Assembly: GCF_001546115.1 (NCBI RefSeq)
Contig: NZ_KQ955209.1
Location: 794,018 to 858,017, forward strand
DNA: 64,000 nt
Reading direction: 5' to 3'
From: Paracoccus aminovorans
GTDB lineage: Bacteria; Pseudomonadota; Alphaproteobacteria; Rhodobacterales; Rhodobacteraceae
Of the stretch, positions 26,330-34,315 are shown in pieces (positions within the stretch are counted from its first letter, which is position 1; each line of letters begins with the position of its first letter). A model generated the notes under the pieces. That model was not told the origin of the DNA. It saw nothing but the letters and a program-made list of their open reading frames with translations, and ran no database searches. A program made the position numbers and the translations under genes.

Positions 26330-26520
26330 GCCTGGCCGCCATCCTGATCCCGGAGAAATTCCGGGTGATCGTCACCCGCTGGCCTGAATACGCGTTCAAG
26401 AACTGGGATGGCGTCAACTAGGCGTTGGCCCGGGCACATATCATCGAAAGCGGGCTGCCAACTGATGCGCTTTTGGCGCATATTGCCGTCTCCAAATACG
26501 CCGACGGCCTTCCGCTTTAG
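26330..26520 (+). pseudogene. IS66 TnpC internal (zinc-finger region) fragment, out of order
   Basis: The frame reads IPEKFRVIVTRWPEYAF, a stop, then ALARAHIIESGLPTDALLAH and SKYADGLPL before another stop. This matches the region around the TnpC zinc finger, whose cysteines are lost here. In an intact TnpC this segment precedes the DNNPAERA box by roughly 250 residues; here it follows it, so the fragments are scrambled. The following AT-rich 26540-26680 probably holds the promoter of the next operon. Confidence 0.6.
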
Positions 26521-26685
26521 CGCCGGAGGGGGACCCTGGTTGCAGCTGTTCCGGTTGCTCTAAAGGAGTTGCCCCACGCCGCTATATTGAAATTTTCACT
26601 TACACTATTATTTAGAATTAGTTCCTTTATGTTAGGCATTCTCTCATATACGCTGAGGTTCACAAGTTGAGCCAACAGGTGCGCT

Positions 26686-27414
26686 GTGAGCGAGAATACG
26701 GATACAATGGAGGTTTCGGTCTGGCGCGGAGCAGGAGATCGGGGCGGCTACCAAGCCTTTTCGGTGCCGGCCCACGACAATCAGACCGTGCTTGACGTGG
26801 TCAGCTGGATCCAGCAGGCTGTCGATCCGTCGCTGACCTATCGCTATGCCTGCCGGGTGGGCATGTGCGGCTCTTGCGCGATGATGGTCAACGGTCAGCC
26901 GCGCTGGACCTGCCGGACGCATGTCAAACGCGTGCTGGAGGACGGCAAACTTCAGATCGGACCGCTGCGCAACCTGCCGGTCATCAAGGATCTGGCAGCG
27001 GACATGGACCCGTTCTTCGACAAATGGGTCAAGGCCGGCGGCGTTCACAAGCCCAGCCGCAGCCGCGCTGAGCCGATCCAGCAGGTCAGTCCGGATGAAC
27101 CTGGACGCGTCGTCGCCAATACGGCGATCGAATGCATCAACTGCTCGGTCTGCTATGCCGCCTGCGACACGGTGGCGGGCAACCCCGATTACCTGGGCCC
27201 GGCGGCGCTGCAGCGCGCCTGGACGCTTTACAACGACGTGAAGGTCCAGGACCGGCAAGCGATCCTGGATGCCGCCACCGGTCCGGGCGGCTGCATGAAC
27301 TGCCATTCGCAGGGCAGCTGCACGCGCTTCTGCCCCAACGAGCTGGACCCGCTGAGCGCCATCGCCGGGCTGAAGCGCGCCGCGGCAAAGTCGTTCCTGA
27401 AGGGAAGGGGATAG
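26686..27414 (+). CDS. fumarate reductase/succinate dehydrogenase-like iron-sulfur subunit
   Basis: This 242-residue protein has a GTG start. Cys56, Cys61, Cys64 and Cys76 form the N-terminal [2Fe-2S] site. Cys150/153/156 with Cys216, and Cys160 with Cys206/212, supply the [4Fe-4S] and [3Fe-4S] sites (CINCSVCYAAC and CMNCHSQGSCTRFC). It carries electrons between the flavoprotein (28093) and quinone at the membrane. It is the first gene of a six-gene operon that also encodes two small membrane subunits, the flavoprotein and a two-subunit hydro-lyase. It is separate from the housekeeping sdh locus, which usually lies beside sucAB. Confidence 0.9.
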   Translation: MSENTDTMEVSVWRGAGDRGGYQAFSVPAHDNQTVLDVVSWIQQAVDPSLTYRYACRVGMCGSCAMMVNGQPRWTCRTHVKRVLEDGKLQIGPLRNLPVIKDLAADMDPFFDKWVKAGGVHKPSRSRAEPIQQVSPDEPGRVVANTAIECINCSVCYAACDTVAGNPDYLGPAALQRAWTLYNDVKVQDRQAILDAATGPGGCMNCHSQGSCTRFCPNELDPLSAIAGLKRAAAKSFLKGRG

Positions 27415-27415
27415 C

Positions 27416-27748
27416 ATGCTTGGACTTCGTCTCTACATGGCGCAGCGACTCAGCGCGATGGTGATGGGGCCGCTGGTGCTGGGGCATCTGGCGGTCATGG
27501 TCTATGCCATCCAGGGCGGGCTAAGCAGCGCGGAAATCCTGGCCCGCACCCAAGGCAGCGTCGCGTGGTTCCTGTTCTACGGCGGTTTCGTGCTGGCCGT
27601 CTCGATCCATGCCGCCATCGGCTTGCGGGTGATCCTGCACGAGACGACCGGCCTGCGAGGCCTGGCACTGGAGCTTTTCACCTGGGTCATGGGCCTGGGC
27701 CTGCTAATCATGGGGGCGCGCGCCGTGGCGGCCGTGACGGTGCTGTGA
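27416..27748 (+). CDS. small membrane anchor subunit, SdhC/FrdC-like
   Basis: This 110-residue protein is largely hydrophobic with three predicted membrane helices and conserved-looking His residues (GHLAVM and SIHAAIGLR) suited to heme or quinone binding. It starts one base after the iron-sulfur subunit stop and overlaps the next gene by one base (TGATG). Sequence similarity to SdhC is too weak to be read by eye; size, topology and operon place give the assignment as cytochrome b-type anchor one of the complex. Confidence 0.75.
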   Translation: MLGLRLYMAQRLSAMVMGPLVLGHLAVMVYAIQGGLSSAEILARTQGSVAWFLFYGGFVLAVSIHAAIGLRVILHETTGLRGLALELFTWVMGLGLLIMGARAVAAVTVL

Positions 27749-28089
27749 TGATCAAGCCGCATCGCAAGCATCCGCTTTGGCTGGCCTATATGCTGCACCG
27801 CCTGTCCGGCTTGGCGCTGGCGCTGTTTCTGCCCGCGCATTTCTATGTCCTGTCCCTGGCGCTGACCCGGCCCGAGCGGTTGGACCGCTTTCTCGGCTTT
27901 GCCGAGAACCCGCTGGTCAAGCTGGCCGAGTTCGGGCTGGTCTTCCTGCTGGCGGTGCATTTCTTCGGCGGGCTGCGCCTGCTGGCGCTGGAGTTCCTGC
28001 CCTGGTCGCCGCGGCAGAAAAGCCTGGCCGCCGGCACCATCGCGGGCGCCTTCCTGATCTCTGGAACCTTTCTTCTGCGGGCGGTGTGA
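27748..28089 (+). CDS. small membrane anchor subunit, SdhD/FrdD-like
   Basis: The ATG at 27748 overlaps the previous stop. The 113-residue product has three membrane helices; its start, HPLWLAYMLHRLSGLALAL, resembles the SdhC-type HRxSG quinone/heme motif, and VHFFGGLRLL supplies another His. It forms the membrane anchor with the 27416 product. The presence of two small anchors plus flavoprotein and iron-sulfur chains makes a four-subunit quinone-linked complex. Confidence 0.75.
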   Translation: MIKPHRKHPLWLAYMLHRLSGLALALFLPAHFYVLSLALTRPERLDRFLGFAENPLVKLAEFGLVFLLAVHFFGGLRLLALEFLPWSPRQKSLAAGTIAGAFLISGTFLLRAV

Positions 28090-28092
28090 ACC

Positions 28093-29856
28093 ATGGCTGC
28101 GACATTCGACATCGAACGGGACGAGACCGACATCCTGATCCTCGGCTCGGGCGGGGCCGGGCTGTTCGCGGCGCTGCATGCCCAGCAGAGCGCGCCCGAG
28201 GGCACCCGGATCACGCTGGCCGTCAAGGGGCTGATCGGCAAATGCGGCTGCACGCGCATGGTGCAGGGCGGCTATAACGTCGCACTGGGCGGCGGCGACA
28301 CCGTCGAGCGGCATTTCATGGATACGATCAACGGCGGCAAGTGGTTGCCGAACCAGGACATGGCTTGGCGGCTGTGCGAACAGGCCGTCGTCCGCATTCG
28401 CGAGCTGGAAAACGAGGTCGGCTGCTTCTTCGACCGCAACCCCGACGGAACGCTGCACCAGAAGGCCTTCGCCGGCCAGACCGCAGACCGCACCGTTCAC
28501 AAGGGCGACCTTACGGGCATCGAGATCATCAGCCGGTTGATGGAGCAGGTGCTGGCCCGCCCGATCCGCAAGCTGCAAGAACACCGCGCCATCGGGTTGA
28601 TCCCGACCGCCGACGGGGCCTCGCTGGCGGGGGTGCTGTTCATCGACATGCGCACCGGCCAGTTCCGCTTCGTGCGCGCCAAATGCGTGATGATGGGCAC
28701 GGGTGGCGGTCCGACCATGTACAAGTATCACACGCCTTCGGGCGACAAGACCATGGACGGGCTGGCCATGGCGCTGCGCATCGGCTTGCCGCTGCGCGAC
28801 ATGGAGATGGTGCAGTTCCATCCCACGGGCCTGCTGGCGGGCGACCATACCCGCATGACCGGCACCGTGCTGGAAGAGGGGCTGCGTGGCGCCGGCGGTC
28901 AGTTGCTGAATGCCCGTGGCGACCGCTTCATGTTCGACTATGACGCGCGCGGCGAGCGGGCCACGCGCGACGTGGTCAGCCGCGGCATCTATGCCGAGAT
29001 GCGCAAGATGAACGATCCCAGCCAGGTCGGCATGTTCATTTCCATGAGCCACCTCGGCCCCGAGAACGTGCGCAAGAAATTCGCCGGCATGGTCAAGCGT
29101 TGCGCCGATTCCGGCTTTGACCTGGCCGGCGGCAAGGTCGAGGTGGTGCCGACCGCGCATTACTTCATGGGCGGCGTGGTGGTTGATCCGGATACCCGCA
29201 CCGAGATGGAGGGGCTTTACGTCGCGGGCGAGGATGCGGGCGGCGCGCATGGCTCGAACCGGCTCGGCGGCAACGGCGTGGCGAACTCGACCGTCTTCGG
29301 CGGCATCGCCGGCGACGTCATGGGCGCCGACATCCGGCGCATGGGCGCGCTGCGCGATCCCGACGACACCGTGTTGGCCGCCGAGATCGAACGCGCCAGT
29401 CATCCCTTCTCGCAGGCTGTCGCGCCGATCCAGCCCCTCCGCCACAAGCTGCAAGAGGCGATGTGGGAGGATGTCGGCGTTATGCGCACCGGCGCCGGCC
29501 TGCAGCGCGGCCAGAAGCGTATCGCCGAGATTCGGGACGAGTTGATGCAGACCGGGATCGATCCGGCGAAGCTGGCCTTCAACCTGACCTGGCATGACTG
29601 GCTGAACATGGCCTCGCTGGTCGAGGTGTCCGCGGTCATCGCGCGGGCGGGCGAGTTGCGCGAGAACTCGCGCGGCGCGCATTTCCGCGAGGATTTCCCG
29701 GAAAGCGGCGATCTTGAGACCTCGTATTTCACTCTCGCGCGGAAAAAGGGCGAGGACCTGATGCTAAGCCGCGAACAGGTGCAATTCACCATCGTCCGGC
29801 CGGGCGAGACGATCCTGCCCGAAGGCGAACCCGAGACGCTGGTTGCCGCGCAATAG
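28093..29856 (+). CDS. fumarate reductase/succinate dehydrogenase-like flavoprotein, no covalent-FAD histidine
   Basis: This 587-residue FAD protein has the dinucleotide motif ILGSGGAGLFAAL at about 16-28, substrate-site MVQFHPTGLLAGDH, and the catalytic-Arg region EEGLRGAGGQLLN. A C-terminal FAD segment reads YVAGEDAGGAHGSNRLGGN. At the place where SdhA/FrdA carry the FAD-linked His (RSHTVAAQGG) this protein has KCGCTRMVQGGYN, with no His, so FAD is probably non-covalent as in NadB or soluble fumarate reductases. It likely interconverts fumarate (or a substituted fumarate) and its reduced form in the complex with the preceding three subunits. Confidence 0.88.
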   Translation: MAATFDIERDETDILILGSGGAGLFAALHAQQSAPEGTRITLAVKGLIGKCGCTRMVQGGYNVALGGGDTVERHFMDTINGGKWLPNQDMAWRLCEQAVVRIRELENEVGCFFDRNPDGTLHQKAFAGQTADRTVHKGDLTGIEIISRLMEQVLARPIRKLQEHRAIGLIPTADGASLAGVLFIDMRTGQFRFVRAKCVMMGTGGGPTMYKYHTPSGDKTMDGLAMALRIGLPLRDMEMVQFHPTGLLAGDHTRMTGTVLEEGLRGAGGQLLNARGDRFMFDYDARGERATRDVVSRGIYAEMRKMNDPSQVGMFISMSHLGPENVRKKFAGMVKRCADSGFDLAGGKVEVVPTAHYFMGGVVVDPDTRTEMEGLYVAGEDAGGAHGSNRLGGNGVANSTVFGGIAGDVMGADIRRMGALRDPDDTVLAAEIERASHPFSQAVAPIQPLRHKLQEAMWEDVGVMRTGAGLQRGQKRIAEIRDELMQTGIDPAKLAFNLTWHDWLNMASLVEVSAVIARAGELRENSRGAHFREDFPESGDLETSYFTLARKKGEDLMLSREQVQFTIVRPGETILPEGEPETLVAAQ

Positions 29857-29878
29857 CCGACCGAAGAGGAAGCCAAAC

Positions 29879-30835
29879 GTGATACCGATCAACCTGATCC
29901 AGGCCACCGCCGAAAAGCTGATGGCCAAGGCGGCCATCGAGATCCCCGAGGATTATCTAGAGGGCCTGAAGACCGCCGCGAAAACCGAGGACGGCGACCT
30001 GTCGTCCTTCGTCCTGCAGGCGATGCTGGAGAATTACGAGGCCGCCAAGCAGGACCGGCGCGCGATGTGCGGCGACACCGGCACACCGCGCTGGTATGTC
30101 AAGATGGGCAACGACACCCGCATCGAGGGCGGTCCCGTCGCGCTGGAAGAGGCGCTGCGCCGTGCCACCGCCAAAGCGACCAGCGGCGTGCCCCTGCGGC
30201 CGAACCGGGTGCATCCGCTGTGGCGCACCGACCACAACAACAACGTGGGCATCGGCGCGCCCGAGATCGAATACGGCTATGAGCCGGGCGGCGAATGGAT
30301 TGATTTGATCACGGTCCATAAGGGAGGGCTGTTCGGCACCGACTACCGGATGCTGTTCCCCTCGGACGAGATCCAGGGGATCAAGCGGTTCTATCTCGAC
30401 AGCCTGGTGGCCTTCGGCAAGCGCGGGCTGGCCTGCCAGCCGGCAATCATCGGCATCGGGCTCGGCGGCTGCAAGGACACCTGCATGGTGCTGGGCAAGC
30501 GTGCCGCCTGCCTGCGCACGGTGGGCGATCGCAACAGCGATCCGCGCATTGCTGCGCTGGAGGAGGAGTTCAAGGAACTTGGCAATTCCATCGGCATGGG
30601 CGCGATGGGCTTCGTCGGCAGGAACATGGTGATCGACACCCATATCGAGGTCGGCTATTGCCATACCGGAGGCATGCAGATGTCGGTTCATGCCTTCTGT
30701 CTGTCCTCGCGCCGCGCCGTCGCGCGCATCTTTCCCGACGGGCGGGTCGAGCATCGCACCGATCCCGACTGGTTCACCCCCTATCAGCGGCGCGAGACCG
30801 TGGGCTGGGACATGGCAATGGAGGCCGCCGAATGA
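29879..30835 (+). CDS. class I fumarase / tartrate dehydratase-type hydro-lyase, alpha subunit
   Basis: The chosen GTG at 29879 has AGAGGA eight bases upstream; a TTG 12 codons earlier is less likely. The 318-residue product belongs to the Fe-S hydro-lyase alpha family (TtdA/FumA N-terminal domain). Cluster-ligand motifs are MCGDTGTPRW near residue 62 and GLGGCKDTCMVLG in the second half. It pairs with the beta subunit encoded next, with an ATGA overlap. The enzyme hydrates fumarate or a related unsaturated diacid, or dehydrates tartrate. Genetic linkage to a fumarate-reductase-like complex favours a C4 or methyl-C4 diacid as substrate. Confidence 0.87.
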   Translation: MIPINLIQATAEKLMAKAAIEIPEDYLEGLKTAAKTEDGDLSSFVLQAMLENYEAAKQDRRAMCGDTGTPRWYVKMGNDTRIEGGPVALEEALRRATAKATSGVPLRPNRVHPLWRTDHNNNVGIGAPEIEYGYEPGGEWIDLITVHKGGLFGTDYRMLFPSDEIQGIKRFYLDSLVAFGKRGLACQPAIIGIGLGGCKDTCMVLGKRAACLRTVGDRNSDPRIAALEEEFKELGNSIGMGAMGFVGRNMVIDTHIEVGYCHTGGMQMSVHAFCLSSRRAVARIFPDGRVEHRTDPDWFTPYQRRETVGWDMAMEAAE

Positions 30836-31500
30836 GACCGCGTGAAGTCATCCTGTCCACCACCCCGACCCCCGAGGAGATCGCCGCGCTGCGGATGGGC
30901 GACATCGTCTATCTGAACGGGCTGATGTATACCGCGCGCGAGGGCGTCTATATGCGCGCGCTGGAGGACAAGGCGAACATCCCGATGGAACTGCCGTCAC
31001 AGAGCGCGGCGAATTTCCACTGCTCGCCCGCCGCGACCATCCGCGAGGATGGCAGCTTCGACATGGGCGCCGTTACCGCCACCGCCAGCTTCCGCTTTGC
31101 GAAATGGCTGCCCGAGTGGATGGCCAAGACCGGCGCCAAGCTGATCATCGGCAAGGGCGGCATGTCGTCCAGGGACTACAAGGAATATTTCGTGCCGAAC
31201 GGTGCCATCTATCTCTCGACCGTGGGTTACGGCACCGGTGCGTTGCTGGGCCGCGGCGTCGAGAATGTCGAGGCCGTGTACTGGAACGAGGAACTCGGCC
31301 TGGCCCAGGCGATGTGGGTGATCCGCTGCAACCGGATGGGGCCGTTCCTGGTGGCCTCGGACCTGGAAGGCAACTGCCTGTTCGAACGCGAGAACGCCAA
31401 GATCGCCGAGAACCTGGAGCGCGTCTACGAAGGCACCAAGCCGGCCGTCCTCAAGCGGTTCGGCGAGACGGACGACCGCCGGGACGAGCTTATCGGATAA
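30832..31500 (+). CDS. class I fumarase / tartrate dehydratase-type hydro-lyase, beta subunit
   Basis: The ATG at 30832 overlaps the alpha stop, giving 222 residues. The fumerase_C fold opens with LRMGDIVYLNGLMYTAREG and contains IIGKGGMSSRDYKEYF, the typical beta-domain Gly-rich loop. It completes the two-subunit Fe-S hydro-lyase; single-chain fumarases fuse these two parts. It is the last clear gene of the operon begun at 26686. A 436-bp interval without a convincing gene then separates it from the NIPSNAP gene. Confidence 0.87.
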   Translation: MRPREVILSTTPTPEEIAALRMGDIVYLNGLMYTAREGVYMRALEDKANIPMELPSQSAANFHCSPAATIREDGSFDMGAVTATASFRFAKWLPEWMAKTGAKLIIGKGGMSSRDYKEYFVPNGAIYLSTVGYGTGALLGRGVENVEAVYWNEELGLAQAMWVIRCNRMGPFLVASDLEGNCLFERENAKIAENLERVYEGTKPAVLKRFGETDDRRDELIG

Positions 31501-31936
31501 AGCAGGTTGTCCCAACCGTGCCCGGCACTGCGCGGTTGCTGTTCCTCGGCATTCTCTCGGGCTGTCACGGTAGCGCTGGCCGCACGCCTCCTTTCGGGCC
31601 ATTGTGGCGTGTCGATCATGCCGATGGCCTCGGCATGGCCTTCGCTTTTCTGGCTGAACCGGGCTCCTCGGCCGCGGTTAGCGTCGAATTCGCCGTGAAA
31701 AAGAAGCTTCTGCGTTTCGGTGCCGGGGCTGGGCTTACGTTTCAGCAGATTGCCTCTGCCGGAATCGGCGTCGGCGGCCACGGTTACCGCAGTCTTGGAC
31801 ATGAAGACTTCATTGGCGAAGCTTGAGAGATCAACGCCATCGCCATTGTCTGCGGCCTGACCGTCCTGCTTGCGGCCTCCGCGCCGGCCGCCATCCAGTT
31901 GCTTCATATCTTAAAACTGACTGAAGGAAGATCGCG
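31501..31936. other. 436-bp interval, no convincing gene
   Basis: Both strands carry short open frames here, the longest 160 codons on the minus strand, but none shows a domain, ribosome site or good codon pattern. A plus-strand frame broken by a stop at about 31825 ends in a hydrophobic stretch (VCGLTVLLAASAPAAIQLLH), which hints at a decayed membrane-protein gene. The last 60 bases would include the NIPSNAP promoter (GAAGGAAG ribosome site at about 31923). Confidence 0.35.
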
Positions 31937-32251
31937 ATGTTCATCGATATGCGCACATATACGCTGAAGAACGGGAATGTGTCCAAATTCCTCAAGCTCT
32001 ACGAGGCAGAGGGGCTGGCGGTGCAGACCCGCATCCTCGGCAATATGGTCGGCTATTACTTCACCGACATTGGTCCGCTGAACCAGATCGTGCATATGTG
32101 GGGCTATGACAGCATGGACCTCCGTTGGGAGCGTCGCAAGGCGTTGCAGGCCTCGGAGGAATGGCAGGCCTATGCTGTTCAGATGCGCCCGCTGGTCGAT
32201 CACATCGAGAACAAGATCCTGGTCCCGGCGCCCTTTTTCAAGCAGGCCTGA
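31937..32251 (+). CDS. NIPSNAP-family protein
   Basis: This 104-residue soluble protein has the NIPSNAP/dimeric alpha-beta barrel signature: FIDMRTYTLKNGNVSKFLKLYE at the N-terminus, then NQIVHMWGYDSMDLRWERR. GAAGGAAG lies just upstream. Bacterial NIPSNAP proteins are small and mostly uncharacterised, and are often found next to catabolic operons and transporters. It is followed by a strong bidirectional terminator. No specific reaction can be assigned; it may act with the preceding diacid operon. Confidence 0.85.
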   Translation: MFIDMRTYTLKNGNVSKFLKLYEAEGLAVQTRILGNMVGYYFTDIGPLNQIVHMWGYDSMDLRWERRKALQASEEWQAYAVQMRPLVDHIENKILVPAPFFKQA

Positions 32252-32261
32252 GATCTTGGAT

Positions 32262-32294
32262 AAAAAGGGCCGGCGACCTTCGCCGGCCCTTTTC
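32262..32294. terminator. bidirectional intrinsic terminator
   Basis: A 13-base GC-rich stem (AAAGGGCCGGCG pairing with CGCCGGCCCTTT, five-base loop) is flanked by an A-tract and a T-tract. It lies between the convergent NIPSNAP and TauE/SafE-like genes and can serve both; its right arm touches the TauE stop codon. Confidence 0.9.
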
Positions 32295-33036
32295 AAATGA
32301 GCTCACGCAAGGCAAGAGCCAAGCCCGAGGCGAGCATCACCCCGATCAGCAGACGGCGGAACTGCGTGTCGTCCAGGTGGTGAAACAACCTGATACCGAA
32401 ATGGGCACCGATGAGGGTGGCCGGCAAGGCAAACGCAATCAGCGTCAGGGTCTCGCGGTCATAGAGGCCTTGCAAGGCGAAAAGCGCGACGGCTGCGCCC
32501 AGAATGCCTACATTGTAGGGTTGCAGCACGGCACGGGTTTCACCCTTGGGCCAAGGGCGCATGGCGCACCACATCGTGGGTAGAGCGCCCGACAGGGATG
32601 CGGCGCCGCCGAGGATGCCCCCCGCAAAGCCGATGCCGATATCCATTCCCGGCGTCGGTCTTTCAAACCGAGGCAGGGAGCGGCGCAACGTGAAGAACCC
32701 ACCGTAGGCGATCATGAAGCCTGCGATCACCAGCTTGAGGACCGGCGCGCTGATCACGTTCAGCAGGGTCACGCCCATGGGCAGCCCGATCAGGCCCGGG
32801 ACAAGAAAGCGCGCCAGCCGACCCGGGCGGTCTCGGATCTCGCGCCGGGTGATCCACAGCCCCTGCAACCCGCTGACGACCGACATGACGACCACGATGG
32901 CCACGGCCTGCGGGGGCGGCATGATCTGTAGCCACAGTCCCAGAGACAGCAGGGCCGTGCCGAACCCCGCCAGGCCGTTGATGAACCCGCCGGCGAATGC
33001 TCCGGCAAGAAGCGCCGCAAGGAATCCTGTCGTCAT
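32293..33036 (-). CDS. TauE/SafE-family membrane protein, putative sulfite/sulfonate exporter
   Basis: The ATG at 33036 gives 247 residues with about seven or eight membrane helices and the family repeat (GAFAGGFINGLAGFGTALLS and, in the second half, GFAGGILGGAASLSGALPT). TauE-type proteins are thought to export sulfite or organosulfonates. The gene stands at the left edge of the sulfonate island, next to a LysR gene on the same strand. Its role may be to relieve sulfite produced by SuyAB, in parallel with the SuyZ exporter at 56197. Substrate direction cannot be proven from sequence. Confidence 0.8.
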   Translation of the reverse strand: MTTGFLAALLAGAFAGGFINGLAGFGTALLSLGLWLQIMPPPQAVAIVVVMSVVSGLQGLWITRREIRDRPGRLARFLVPGLIGLPMGVTLLNVISAPVLKLVIAGFMIAYGGFFTLRRSLPRFERPTPGMDIGIGFAGGILGGAASLSGALPTMWCAMRPWPKGETRAVLQPYNVGILGAAVALFALQGLYDRETLTLIAFALPATLIGAHFGIRLFHHLDDTQFRRLLIGVMLASGLALALRELI

Positions 33037-33267
33037 ATCGGTTCCGCTTGTTCCAGGTTGCCGGCAGAGAACTTGCCGCCGTTCAAGGCATCCGTCATAC
33101 GCCATGGCGGGAGGTGAAGCAGCACCGGTTCCCGTGTCACGGTAACGCATTTCCGCAAGTAGCGCTTACATTTAGCTTAAATAAACATACAAATGTTCAT
33201 TTAAATTTAAAATGACCGTCTTTTGGCCGGAGCGCAAGCCATGACCTTCTTTCCGGCTGAAAGTCTT

Positions 33268-34179
33268 TCAGACTATCCGGACAATCGTCTCGGGCGAGAA
33301 TGTGCCGACCTCGACGGCGCGTTCCATCGCTTGGGCAATCTCGCTGAAAACGCGATTCTTGGTGCTGTCCTTGCGCTGGACCAGTCCCAGATGCCGCATG
33401 GGCGCGTCCTTGAGCGACAGTGGAATGCGGCGCAACGGCGGGGGATTGGCGATCCGGACGCAAGCCTCGGGGACGATCGAGACGCCAAGGCCGGCGAGCA
33501 CCATGCTGTAGATCGCCTCCAGTCCCGCCAACTCCATATTGTCGTTGGCCGTGATGTTGTTCGACAGCAGCCATTTTTCGATGATCGAGCCCACCACGGC
33601 GTCGCGCGTGAACCGGATGAAGGGGTTTTCATTGAGGATCCTGATCGGATCGTCATCCGTGATCTGCTCGGAACAAATCAGGACCAGTTCCTCGGAGGCG
33701 ATGGGGTGCCAGATCAAACCGACCGGCAGCATGTCGGGCTTGGAAATCAGCGCGCCGTCCAGTGCGTTTCGTTCGACCTGGTGGATCAGCGGGATGGACA
33801 GTCCCGGAAACAATCCCACATGCAGTTCCGGGCATTTCGTCTTCAGCATCGCCGTGGCAAAGGGCACCAGCCCGGTCAGACTCGTCGGCACGGCACCCAG
33901 GCTGAATTCGCCCTTGAGGCCATCGTCCCCCAGCACCGAAGGCACGATGTCGTCATAGGCGCGCACCACTTCGCGCGCCTTGGCCAGCAGCGCCCGCCCG
34001 ATCGGCGTCAGTTCCGGGGTGCGTTTCGAGCGATCGAATACCGCGACCTGCCACTCGGCCTCCAACGCGCGCATCTGCTGGCTGACGGCGGCATGGGTGA
34101 CAAAAACCGCATCCGCGGCGGCGCTGAACGTGCCGTGATCGGCGACGGCAATCAGCGTTCTGAGTATCCGTATGGACAT
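33268..34179 (-). CDS. LysR-family transcriptional regulator
   Basis: The ATG at 34179 gives 303 residues. The N-terminal winged helix reads HGTFSAAADAVFVTHAAVSQQMRALE, and the effector domain begins near residue 93 (EFSLGAVPTSLTGLVPFATA). It is divergent from the aldehyde dehydrogenase/ABC transporter operon starting at 34316 across an AT-rich region of 136 bases. That region holds an imperfect dyad TTATCTT at 34212 and AAGAATAA at 34230. It is likely the local regulator of that operon, with a sulfonate or its aldehyde as inducer; this is inference. Confidence 0.87.
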   Translation of the reverse strand: MSIRILRTLIAVADHGTFSAAADAVFVTHAAVSQQMRALEAEWQVAVFDRSKRTPELTPIGRALLAKAREVVRAYDDIVPSVLGDDGLKGEFSLGAVPTSLTGLVPFATAMLKTKCPELHVGLFPGLSIPLIHQVERNALDGALISKPDMLPVGLIWHPIASEELVLICSEQITDDDPIRILNENPFIRFTRDAVVGSIIEKWLLSNNITANDNMELAGLEAIYSMVLAGLGVSIVPEACVRIANPPPLRRIPLSLKDAPMRHLGLVQRKDSTKNRVFSEIAQAMERAVEVGTFSPETIVRIV

Positions 34180-34315
34180 GGCAGCCCTCCATCTCAATTC
34201 TATTATGAAATTTATCTTACGATTTTTGCAAGAATAATTTATTTGATTTAGCAGGTCTTTCGGTTCACATCGTTCCGGGGACGCAAGCTTTTACGGCAGC
34301 CAGCAGGAGGGACCG

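Noticed and set aside
27577..29682. 701-codon minus-strand frame opposite the flavoprotein
   Set aside because: Low-complexity composition and full overlap with four well-supported plus-strand genes.
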